Shown: positions 1-6,997 of the stretch, piece after piece
Numbering within the stretch: the stretch's first letter is position 1
Layout of the letters: every line of letters starts with the position of its first letter
NCBI GenBank assembly: GCA_937922105.1
Contig: CAKZVN010000230.1
Location: 1 to 11,525 of the forward strand
Direction: 5' to 3'
Length of the DNA: 11,525 nt
Source: an uncultured Litorilinea sp.
Lineage (GTDB): Bacteria > Chloroflexota > Anaerolineae > Caldilineales > Caldilineaceae
Position numbers and translations under genes: made by a program
The notes under the pieces: generated by a model
What the model was told of the DNA's origin: nothing
The model's input: the letters and a program-made list of their open reading frames with translations, nothing else
Database searches by the model: none

Positions 1-1050
1 GATGATGTCCAAATAGGTCACATCCGCGCCTGCTGCGGTGAGCGCGCTCACCAACTCCTTGCTGTGATAGGAGGGATAGAGCCAGTCGCTGGTGAAACTC
101 ACCACCAAGAATTTCACATGCGCCGAATTGGCAAACGCAGCCGCCAGCGACCCCGTGGTGCGGCTCAAGTCGAAGTAGTCCATCGCCTTGGTGACGTAGA
201 GGTAGCTGTTGGCGTCGAAGCGCCGCGTAAAGCTGTTGCCGTTGTACTTCAGATAGCTCTCCACCTCGAACTCGGTGTCGAACTCATAGCCGTATTGCTC
301 CAGCTTCTGCAAGCGCCGCCCAAACTTCTTGTGCATGGACTCTTCGCTCAGGTAGGTGATATGCCCCACCATGCGCGCCACCGCCAGGCCCGCGTCCGGT
401 TTTTTACCGGTCAAATAATAGTCCCCGTTGTTCCAGTTGGGGTCGGCGTAGATCGCCTGGCGGCCCACCTCGCTGAACGCGATCAACATGGGGCTGTGAT
501 GCGCGGTGGTCGCCAATGGGATGGCCGCCTTGATCCGGTGCGGGTGATTGGCGGCCCACTCCAGCACCTGCATACCGCCCATGGACCCCCCCGCCACGCA
601 CAGCAGTTGGTCAATGCCCAGATGGTCAATCAACTGTACCTGGGCGCGCACCATGTCTCCGATGGTCACCACCGGAAAAGCCAGCCCGTAAGGCCTGCCC
701 GTTGCCGGGTTGATGGACGACGGCCCGGTCGAGCCGTAACACGACCCGATCACATTGGAGCAGATCACAAAAAAGCGGTCGGTGTCGAACGCCTTGCCGG
801 GGCCGATACACTGGTCCCACCAGCCCGGTTTGGGATCGGCGGCATCATGATAGCCCGCCGCGTGCGCGCTGCCGCTGAGCGCGTGCAGGATCAAAATCGC
901 GTTGCTGCGCTCGGCGTTGAGGCGCCCATAGGTCTCGTAGGCCAATGTCACCGGTCCCAACGTCGCGCCGCTCTCCAGGCGCATGGGTTCATCTTGTGCA
1001 AAGGTAAAGAAATGGGTCTTGACCAAGCCAACCGAAGTCTCTTGCCGCAT
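1..1050 (-). CDS. metX: Homoserine O-acetyltransferase, C-terminus cut by window edge
   Basis: Transfers acetyl from acetyl-CoA to L-homoserine, giving the O-acetylhomoserine used by MetY; a cytosolic alpha/beta-hydrolase-fold enzyme. The reading frame stays open from an ATG at 1050 to base 1 (350 residues). The family is usually about 370-390 residues, so roughly the last 20-40 are missing. Visible are the LILHALSGSAHAAG oxyanion region, the nucleophile elbow GGSMGG with Ser156, and the TSDWLYP segment with the triad Asp322. The third triad residue, a His expected in a GHDAF-type motif, would lie past the edge. The start is supported by GGAGAG 9 nt upstream of the ATG. It is the second gene of the metY-metX unit, 118 nt after metY, and presumably shares the SAM-I riboswitch. 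Some relatives use succinyl-CoA, but pairing with MetY favours acetyl. Identification is very secure. Confidence 0.96.
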   Translation of the reverse strand, partial: MRQETSVGLVKTHFFTFAQDEPMRLESGATLGPVTLAYETYGRLNAERSNAILILHALSGSAHAAGYHDAADPKPGWWDQCIGPGKAFDTDRFFVICSNVIGSCYGSTGPSSINPATGRPYGLAFPVVTIGDMVRAQVQLIDHLGIDQLLCVAGGSMGGMQVLEWAANHPHRIKAAIPLATTAHHSPMLIAFSEVGRQAIYADPNWNNGDYYLTGKKPDAGLAVARMVGHITYLSEESMHKKFGRRLQKLEQYGYEFDTEFEVESYLKYNGNSFTRRFDANSYLYVTKAMDYFDLSRTTGSLAAAFANSAHVKFLVVSFTSDWLYPSYHSKELVSALTAAGADVTYLDII

Positions 1051-1072
1051 TGTATCGCTCTCTCCGGTCACA

Positions 1073-1142
1073 GCCGGCCCAGCGCCGGCCCACACACCAC
1101 ACAGGAGAGCCGACCGGAAAGCCCGACGGCCCCCGGTCGGCT
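1073..1142 (-). other. Two hairpins between metY and metX
   Basis: Read along the mRNA, the first hairpin has a perfect 10-bp stem (AGCCGACCGG with CCGGTCGGCT, arms 1133-1142 and 1108-1117) and a 15-nt loop. The second pairs GCCGGC with GCCGGC (1084-1089 and 1073-1078) around a 5-nt loop. Neither is followed by a run of U, so a standard intrinsic terminator is unlikely. They may stabilise mRNA ends or tune the metX to metY ratio; that role is inference. The second hairpin ends about 22 nt before the metX start codon, just upstream of its ribosome binding site. Confidence 0.6.
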
Positions 1143-1168
1143 ACTCACCTGCCGTCTATTGCGCAGGC

Positions 1169-2455
1169 CTAGGCAGCTGTCGCCGCCAGGGCCTGATCCA
1201 AATCCCACAGAATATCGTCCAAGTCTTCCAACCCGATGCTCAAGCGAATGAAGTCGGGCGTGACCCCTGCGCTTGCCATCTCCTCCACCGTCAACTGGCT
1301 GTGGGTCGTGCTGGCAGGGTGAATCGCCAAACTCTTGGCGTCGCCCACATTTGCCAGGTGGCTGAAGAGCTTCAGCGAGTTGATGAAGGTGCGTCCAGCC
1401 TCCACACCACCCTGAATGCCGAACCCCATCACAGCGCCGGCGCCCTTGGGCAAAATCTTCTTGGCGCGTGCATGGTCCGGGTGGCTGGGGAGACTGGGAT
1501 AGGTCACCCAACTGACGCGCGGGTGTTCGCTCAGGAACTTCGCCACCGCCTCGGCATTGGCGACGTGCCGGTCCATGCGCAAACTGAGCGTCTCAATGCC
1601 TTGCAGCGTGGTCCACGAGTTGAACGGCGCCTGGCACGCGCCGAGATCGCGCAGCACCTGTACGCGCGCCTTAATAATATAGGGCGGCAGTGGCAGATCG
1701 GCATAGACCAGCCCGTGATAGCTGGGGTCCGGGGTGGTGAAATTGGGGAAGCGCCCGCTGCGCCAGTCGAAGTTATTGCCGTCCACGATCACACCGCCGA
1801 TGGTGGTGCCGTGCCCGCCGATGAACTTGGTTGTGCTGTGCACGACAATGTTGGCGCCCCACTCCAACGGGCGGCACAAATAGGGCGTGGCAAAGGTGTT
1901 GTCAATCATCACCGGAATCTTGTGCGCCTGGGCAATCGCAGCGACCTCCTCAAACGGGAAGACCGAGATGTCGGGGTTGCCCAGCGTCTCCCCATAGATC
2001 AGCTTGGTATTCGGGCGGATGGCGCGCTCGAAATTCGCCGGATCGCTCGGGTCCACAAAGGTCACCTGGATCCCGATCTTGGGCAGTGTATAGTTGAATT
2101 GGTTATAGGTCCCGCCATAGAGCCGGCTGCTGCTGACGATGTGATCCCCCGCCTCGCACAGGGTCAGAATCGCCATCGCCTGGGCAGCGTGCCCGCTGCT
2201 GGCTGCCAACGCCGCTGCGCCCCCCTCCAAGTCCGCCAAGCGCTGCTCCAGCACATCGGTGGTGGGGTTCATGATGCGCGTGTAGATGTTGCCCAGCTCG
2301 CGCAAGGCAAAGAGATTGGCCGCGTGCTCCGTATCGCGGAATTGGTAGCTGGTGGTCTGGTAGATAGGGACAGCCCGGCTACCGGTTGTGGGATCGGGCG
2401 CTTGCCCAGCATGGAGCTGGCGAGTGCTGAAACCGAACTTGCGTTCACTGCTCAT
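1169..2455 (-). CDS. metY: O-acetylhomoserine sulfhydrylase (PLP-dependent)
   Basis: Makes homocysteine (and acetate) from O-acetylhomoserine and sulfide, the direct sulfhydrylation route to methionine; a cytosolic enzyme of the Cys/Met-metabolism PLP family (fold type I). The protein is 428 residues, normal for the family. Visible are the start region RQLHAGQ...PIYQTTSY, the phosphate-binding YTRIMNPT (Tyr58, Arg60), the SSSRLYGGTY segment with the PLP-stacking Tyr113, DNTFATPY with Asp185, STTKFIGGHG with the Schiff-base Lys210, and RLSIGLED with the carboxylate-binding Arg404. The FPNFTTPDPSYHG insertion is characteristic of OAH sulfhydrylases rather than cystathionine enzymes. I place the start at the ATG at 2455, which has GAGGA just upstream. 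A frame-extending ATG at 2494 lies right against the attenuator U-tract and lacks a comparable site. First gene of the unit, under the SAM-I riboswitch. Confidence 0.95.
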   Translation of the reverse strand: MSSERKFGFSTRQLHAGQAPDPTTGSRAVPIYQTTSYQFRDTEHAANLFALRELGNIYTRIMNPTTDVLEQRLADLEGGAAALAASSGHAAQAMAILTLCEAGDHIVSSSRLYGGTYNQFNYTLPKIGIQVTFVDPSDPANFERAIRPNTKLIYGETLGNPDISVFPFEEVAAIAQAHKIPVMIDNTFATPYLCRPLEWGANIVVHSTTKFIGGHGTTIGGVIVDGNNFDWRSGRFPNFTTPDPSYHGLVYADLPLPPYIIKARVQVLRDLGACQAPFNSWTTLQGIETLSLRMDRHVANAEAVAKFLSEHPRVSWVTYPSLPSHPDHARAKKILPKGAGAVMGFGIQGGVEAGRTFINSLKLFSHLANVGDAKSLAIHPASTTHSQLTVEEMASAGVTPDFIRLSIGLEDLDDILWDLDQALAATAA

Positions 2456-2499
2456 GGATTCCTCATTCCTCTTGGGGTATGTTTGCTGGGCCATCCGCT

Positions 2500-2532
2500 A
2501 AAAAAACAAACCCTCTCCTGGTAATGAGAGGG
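2500..2532 (-). terminator. Rho-independent attenuator of the SAM-I riboswitch
   Basis: Along the transcript, CCCTCTC (2526-2532) pairs with GAGAGGG (2511-2517) across an 8-nt loop and is followed by TTTGTTTTTTT (2500-2510), a classic intrinsic terminator 45 nt before metY. Its 5' arm with the next bases (CTCTCATT) can instead pair over 8 bp with GATGAGAG, the 3' strand of riboswitch stem P1. Terminator and antiterminator are therefore mutually exclusive. SAM binding keeps P1 closed and the terminator forms; without SAM the antiterminator can form. Confidence 0.92.
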
Positions 2533-2601
2533 CCGACAATGCTGGGCCTTTGGGAGGTTGCCGGGTGGGGCAATTCCGGCAGCCGCAGCCGAGTGCGCAC
2601 T

Positions 2602-2726
<125 letters not shown>

Positions 2727-2748
2727 CATTCAATTCAATTGTGGGCGA

Positions 2749-2777
2749 ATCATAGCGCACGGGGATGCGCTTGTCAA
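2749..2777 (-). promoter_or_regulatory. Sigma-70-type promoter of the metY-metX operon
   Basis: The minus strand reads TTGACA (2772-2777), 17 bp, TATGAT (2749-2754): a perfect -35, optimal spacing and a near-perfect -10. Transcription should begin near 2742, about 15 nt before riboswitch stem P1. This gives metY-metX its own promoter, separate from the CAP-LysM gene just upstream on the same strand. In the stretch 2778-2868 I see no convincing terminator for that upstream gene. Confidence 0.88.
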
Positions 2778-2868
2778 AACCGGCACAATCGCCGCACACG
2801 TCCTGCCGACACCGGAGAAACGCCGGCGGACACACGGCGAGACGGTCGGCTGGGTTGGGAAAATCGGA

Positions 2869-4047
2869 CTAGCGCAGACGGAGTTGCTGACCCAGTTGGA
2901 GCAAACTGTTCTCGGTCAGCCCGTTCAAGCTCAGCAGCTTCTGCCAATCCAGACCGTGGGCCATCGCAATCGAGAAGACGGTATCCCCGGGCGCAACCGT
3001 GTAGTAGGTCGCGTTGGGCACGGCGTTCAGCCCCGGATCGGGCACAACCGCCATAGAGGGCGGAAGCGCCGCCACCACGGCTAAAATCTCCGGCTGCGGC
3101 TCCTCGACCACCTCCACCACCGGCACTTTGATCTCCTGCCCGATCTGGAGAATCGTCCGCTCGCTAAAGCCGTTGACCGCAGCCACCTCTTGCCAAGTCA
3201 ACCCACGCTTGGCGGCAATGGAGAAGAGGGTATCGCCGGCGCTCACCGTATACGGCTCAGTGGGGACCGGCGGCGGCGGTGGTGCGGCGGGTATCACCGG
3301 ATCGCTGCCCGGAATGCGCAGCACCTGCCCAATCTGCAATAGCGACGTTTCGCTCAAACCGTTGGCTTCAGCGATGCGCTCCCAGGGCAACCCATAGCGC
3401 AGCCCGATTGCCAGCAGTGTATCGCCCCCGCGGACAGTATAATCCAATCCTTCCGGCGGCACGCGCTGCGGCTCAATCCGTACCGAAGGCGGCGGTGGCG
3501 CCTCTGCCGGCGCGACGGGCGCCACGGCAATCGCCTCGCCTGCTACCCCGCCCCCGGCAGAAAAGACTGTGACGAAGATCATCTCACTGCCCCGCCGTCC
3601 TACACCGATCCCGATCTCTTGCCAGCGCGGCGTCAAGATATTGACGCGGTGGATATAGTCGTTCATCCACCAGCGCATGGCGCCTGCGGGGCTGCTCGCC
3701 GAAACCCAGTTTTCGCTCACCCAGGGTGCATTGGAATAGCCGGTGCGCGCCACACGCATCCGAACCGTCGAACCGTCGCTGCCGTAATGCCCGTAGACAT
3801 AGTTGGTGATCATGTCGTTGACATGATTCTGCGCGGCTTGGTTGAGGAGCGGGTGTACTGCCAGCGGGCCGAGACCGGCATTGGCGCGCGCTTGGTTGAT
3901 CGCCGTGAGGATTGCCAAACCGTCTTCGCTCAGCCCCAGGTCTTGGGCCGCGGCGGCACGGGGAAAGAGACCGGCGACAATGAGGGTGCATAGGAGCGCA
4001 ATCGAAAAGAGACGACTGCGGCAGACATGCGCTGTAATGCCGTCCAT
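2869..4047 (-). CDS. Secreted CAP-domain protein with three LysM repeats
   Basis: Probably an exported, cell-wall-associated protein; the exact activity is unknown. From the ATG at 4047 it has 392 residues. A signal peptide (hydrophobic core about 13-29, then PRAAAA-Q near 34/35) is followed by a CAP/SCP domain (about 42-163). The four CAP cavity residues can be placed: His75 (QNHVNDM), His87 (GHYG), Glu112 (SENW) and His133 (WMNDYIHRVNIL). Proline-rich linkers separate three LysM modules (about 203-245, 265-308, 348-391), each with a YTV..GDT..SIA-like start and a Q.GQ.L-type end; LysM binds N-acetylglucosamine in peptidoglycan or chitin. An ATG at 4077 would add 10 residues, but the shorter form gives a more normal signal peptide and avoids a start 2 nt from a strong inverted repeat. 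Neither start has a clear Shine-Dalgarno. It follows the epimerase-like gene and may be its last operon partner. Confidence 0.9.
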   Translation of the reverse strand: MDGITAHVCRSRLFSIALLCTLIVAGLFPRAAAAQDLGLSEDGLAILTAINQARANAGLGPLAVHPLLNQAAQNHVNDMITNYVYGHYGSDGSTVRMRVARTGYSNAPWVSENWVSASSPAGAMRWWMNDYIHRVNILTPRWQEIGIGVGRRGSEMIFVTVFSAGGGVAGEAIAVAPVAPAEAPPPPSVRIEPQRVPPEGLDYTVRGGDTLLAIGLRYGLPWERIAEANGLSETSLLQIGQVLRIPGSDPVIPAAPPPPPVPTEPYTVSAGDTLFSIAAKRGLTWQEVAAVNGFSERTILQIGQEIKVPVVEVVEEPQPEILAVVAALPPSMAVVPDPGLNAVPNATYYTVAPGDTVFSIAMAHGLDWQKLLSLNGLTENSLLQLGQQLRLR

Positions 4048-4079
4048 GGTTGCACATGCTACCGCAGACTCGCCCATTC

Positions 4080-4126
4080 GGCAAATCGGTGCGGACCAAA
4101 GCCGGTCCGCACGCGGACCGTTTGCC
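4080..4126. repeat. Nested inverted repeat ahead of the CAP-LysM gene
   Basis: GGCAAA (4080-4085) and TTTGCC (4121-4126) flank three alternating copies of a 7-mer: GCGGACC (4091-4097), GGTCCGC (4104-4110) and GCGGACC (4113-4119). The middle copy can pair with either neighbour, so two alternative hairpins are possible inside the outer arms. The element fills most of the 75 nt between the epimerase-like stop and the first possible CAP-LysM start. It has no U-tract. It could be a processing site, a factor-independent pause or a protein-binding site; the role is unknown. Confidence 0.55.
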
Positions 4127-4152
4127 TACGCGACAGACAGCAACGCCGCCCA

Positions 4153-5091
4153 CTAAGCGATTAAACGCAGCCGAAAACGCCAGCGCATGATGTCACCGGG
4201 CAAGACCAACCCATAGCGCTTCCAGCCGTTGACCGCAATATCCAACGCATCCGGCGCGCCGATTCCCGGCTCCAGCGCCAGGTGGTGATAGCCGTTCCAG
4301 CCGCCGCGCGTCAACCAGACCCCCAACGTATTCACCACCCGCGGGTCAAACTCAAAGCGCAACTCTTCGCCGGTCGGGCGATGGCGAATCGCCGCCGCGG
4401 AAACTGCGCGTTCCTCGCTAAAAAGTTTCACGGCTGCCGGGCCGCCCAGGTCCAGCCGATCCAGACGCACCCCCGGCAGGGGCGCGGGCCATGTCACTAC
4501 GGCGCCCTGCTCCCCCAACGGGAGATTCATCGCCGCTTCCAGGCGCATCTGCTCCACCGCCGGCGACAGGATCACCTCATCCTCATCGGTGATCGCCATC
4601 AACGGATGAAACGCCCACATAAATTCTTGGGGTATGAAGTCCTCGTTGCGTAGCGCATAGTCGAAGGTCACCGTGTCGCCCGTCAATGTCACCGTGCGCT
4701 CAAACCAAAAGCGTGAGACCGGCAACGAGACTCCAGTGCGGAGCTTGCCCTGCTGCCAGGCTTGTTCATCCAGAAACCAACTGATTCCCCATACCTCACC
4801 GTGATCGGGAAGTGCGCGCCCGCGCCAGGTACACGGCGCAATTGTCGGGAAACACTCGTCACCGCCCACCAGCGAGCCGCTGTCGAAAGCCGCGCCCACA
4901 GGCATCACCCGCAGTGCGCGGTGGTCCGGCGGCGCCCACATCCACTCGCGACCGCTGCGCCGATTGCGTAAACTCACCACTTTGGCGCCCACCGCCGGCG
5001 TGACCACAATCTCCACCGCGTCGTTGCGCAGCCCATAAGCCAACACACCGTCGTATCTACTCTCGAAGGGGATCGTTTCACGCTCGGTCAT
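4153..5091 (-). CDS. Aldose-1-epimerase-fold (galactose mutarotase-like) protein
   Basis: A 312-residue beta-sandwich protein of the galactose mutarotase-like superfamily, without signal peptide, so presumably cytosolic. Family members interconvert sugar anomers or bind carbohydrate; the substrate here cannot be told. Supporting segments are DECFPTIAP, LPDHGEVWG with His97, MWAFHPLMAI with His162, and HHLALEPGIGAPDAL with Glu274. These match the two histidines and the glutamate base of GalM-type enzymes in order and spacing, so catalysis is plausible. It looks closer to the divergent aldose-epimerase-like branch than to GalM itself. The ATG at 5091 has GGAGG 6 nt upstream and lies 14 nt inside the propeller gene, indicating translational coupling. 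No sugar transporter or kinase is nearby to suggest a pathway, and its link with a chaperonin and a propeller is unexplained. Confidence 0.82.
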   Translation of the reverse strand: MTERETIPFESRYDGVLAYGLRNDAVEIVVTPAVGAKVVSLRNRRSGREWMWAPPDHRALRVMPVGAAFDSGSLVGGDECFPTIAPCTWRGRALPDHGEVWGISWFLDEQAWQQGKLRTGVSLPVSRFWFERTVTLTGDTVTFDYALRNEDFIPQEFMWAFHPLMAITDEDEVILSPAVEQMRLEAAMNLPLGEQGAVVTWPAPLPGVRLDRLDLGGPAAVKLFSEERAVSAAAIRHRPTGEELRFEFDPRVVNTLGVWLTRGGWNGYHHLALEPGIGAPDALDIAVNGWKRYGLVLPGDIMRWRFRLRLIA

Positions 5092-6997
5092 CGTCGCCTC
5101 CTTCCGATGTTCGGGCGCAGCGCCACACCTGTCCTCCCAGCGACACTGCGCTCACTACCTCCCCATCCGCCGTCAGCCACACCACCGGTAGCGCATCCGG
5201 CAGCGCGGCAACCTGCTGCCAGGTAAGGCCGCGGTCGGTCGAGCGGAACACGCCGCTGTCGGTCCCGGCCCACAACACACCGTCGTGGCGATAGCCGGAT
5301 GAAGCCGCCAGCGCGGTAATGCGCGTCCCCTCGGCGAAGAAATGCTGATGGACCTGCGGCTCGGTGCTTTCCGGCGCGGTATAAATCTTTACCACGCGAT
5401 GCTGGGTCGCCAGGAAGAAGGCTTGTTCCAGCGGGTCCTCAGGCCAAGCCATCAACACCGCAGGCACGCCGCTGGTCAGCCCCGCCAGCGTCTCCCAGTG
5501 TGCCCCCAGGTCGTCGCTCTCCCACACCGTCAGCGCCACATGTCCGCCGGTGGTCGGCTGCGCGCTCAACGCGAGCAGCCGGTCCGTCGCCTGCGCGCCC
5601 GGCGCAAAGTGGGCCTGCAACAGCGCCTGCCCTTCCCACGGCTGCGCCGTCGCGCGCCAGTTGGCCCCTGCGTCGGTCGAGATCAACAGTGCGCCGTCAT
5701 GCCCCACCACCAACAGGGTCGCGTCCGTCGCAAAACGGGGCGACAGTTCCACCGCCAGCGCCGTGTGATCATAAAACGGCTTGTCTGCAACCAGCTGCCA
5801 CGCGGCGTCACCGTCCCAACGGCATAACCCGATGCCGGTCGCAGCAAAGTAGACCGCCCGCCCCTGGGCATCCGACCGCCCATACACGCCGAAAATCCCG
5901 TTAAGGTCCACCTCGGGTAGGGTGCGCCAGGTCGCGCCGGCGTCACGGCTGTGCGCCAACCACCCGTCGGCATCCAGCGCCATCCAATCGTGCGCGGTCG
6001 CGGTCGCCACCAGGGGCGGCGCGTGCAGCGCGGTCGCGGGCTGCATCCACGTTTGCCCGCCGTCCGCGCTGAAACGCACCCCGGTCCCATAGACGCCCAC
6101 CGCCAGCCGCGAGCCGGTCGCGGCTAACGCCAGGACAATCTCATCGTGCATGGCAAGCAAGCGTGCCTGTTGCGGGCTGTCCAGCACATACAGACCGCTG
6201 TTGCAACCCGCCAGCAGGCGGCCCGCGCCGTCGAACGCCAGCGCATTGACGCTCTGTCCTGCCAATCCATAGGCTTCCCAGCGCGCGCCGCCATCGCGCG
6301 AGACAAAGACCCCATGCTCTTCCAGCCCGGCATAAAGCACGCCGCTTGCGGCAAAGTCGGGGGCAACGGCTAATGCCTGCACCGGCGCATCGGGCAAACC
6401 GTCGCCGGATTCGCGCCAGGCGCGCGCCGCATTGCGCGAGCGATACAACCCGCCCCCTGCGCTGCCTGCCCACAGTTGGCGACTGGTCGCAAAATCCGGC
6501 GCGCACACCAGACAGAGAATCTCCGTATCCAGTAGACCGAAATTGCATTCCTCCCAGCTTGTCCCGCCATCCAGCGTGCGGAAAATCCCGGTTGTCGTGC
6601 CCACAAAGAGTGCGCCGTCCTGGTCGAACTCCGGGCTAGGCGCCAGCACCGTCGCCGCGCCCAATCCGGCCCAGGCTGTGATCTCCTGCCAGGCGCCGCG
6701 CCCTCCTGTCCGGTTGCGATAGAGCCGCCCGGACTCGGTGCCTGCCAGCGCGGTCGTTGCGGTGAACGCCACTGCGCCGATACTGGGGTCCACAATGCCC
6801 TCCAGCGTGGGCGTCAGGCTACCGGCCCCATCCCATGCGTATAGCCCGGCGCGCCCCCCGACCAAGCCCGCAACCCCCGTGCCGGTTGCCGGCGCCACTG
6901 CCACGGCAGCCACCGACCCGCCTTGCCATGTCCCAGCACGCGCCCAGCCCATGCGCGCCGTTTCCGTCACGTGCGACGCCCCATGTTCGCTGCTCAT
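5078..6997 (-). CDS. Asp-box (BNR/Ycf48-like) beta-propeller protein
   Basis: A 639-residue protein of sialidase-type/Ycf48-like propeller repeats, function unknown. Eight Asp-box sites (S-x-D-x-G-x-x-W) are visible near residues 141, 187, 233, 310, 350, 440, 494 and 586; the one at 187 is degenerate (SRNAARAW). Many are preceded by a strand such as LFVGTTTGIFR or LWAGTDSGVFR, as in propeller blades. Uneven spacing (about 40-92 residues) suggests that some blades lost the motif or that there are two propellers. There is no sialidase FRIP motif or catalytic arginine triad, so glycosidase activity is not supported. The N-terminus lacks a signal peptide or membrane segment, which suggests a cytosolic protein. 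The ATG at 6997 overlaps the chaperonin stop by 4 nt and uses AAGGAGG lying inside the chaperonin's last codons. A scaffold or partner of the chaperonin is inference only. Confidence 0.85.
   Translation of the reverse strand: MSSEHGASHVTETARMGWARAGTWQGGSVAAVAVAPATGTGVAGLVGGRAGLYAWDGAGSLTPTLEGIVDPSIGAVAFTATTALAGTESGRLYRNRTGGRGAWQEITAWAGLGAATVLAPSPEFDQDGALFVGTTTGIFRTLDGGTSWEECNFGLLDTEILCLVCAPDFATSRQLWAGSAGGGLYRSRNAARAWRESGDGLPDAPVQALAVAPDFAASGVLYAGLEEHGVFVSRDGGARWEAYGLAGQSVNALAFDGAGRLLAGCNSGLYVLDSPQQARLLAMHDEIVLALAATGSRLAVGVYGTGVRFSADGGQTWMQPATALHAPPLVATATAHDWMALDADGWLAHSRDAGATWRTLPEVDLNGIFGVYGRSDAQGRAVYFAATGIGLCRWDGDAAWQLVADKPFYDHTALAVELSPRFATDATLLVVGHDGALLISTDAGANWRATAQPWEGQALLQAHFAPGAQATDRLLALSAQPTTGGHVALTVWESDDLGAHWETLAGLTSGVPAVLMAWPEDPLEQAFFLATQHRVVKIYTAPESTEPQVHQHFFAEGTRITALAASSGYRHDGVLWAGTDSGVFRSTDRGLTWQQVAALPDALPVVWLTADGEVVSAVSLGGQVWRCARTSEGGDDDRA

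Noticed and set aside
64..1251. Long plus-strand open frame of 395 codons
   Set aside because: It is antisense to metX and the metY 3' end, whose protein motifs are unmistakable; the frame is low in expected motifs, rich in Arg/Pro/His and typical of a GC-rich shadow.
1169..2494. Longer metY with 13 extra N-terminal residues (ATG at 2494)
   Set aside because: That ATG is only a few bases past the attenuator U-tract and has no good ribosome site; the ATG at 2455 has GAGGA and gives the usual family length.
983..2524. Plus-strand open frame of 513 codons
   Set aside because: Lies opposite metY and runs into its terminator; composition is shadow-like and no family resemblance is seen.
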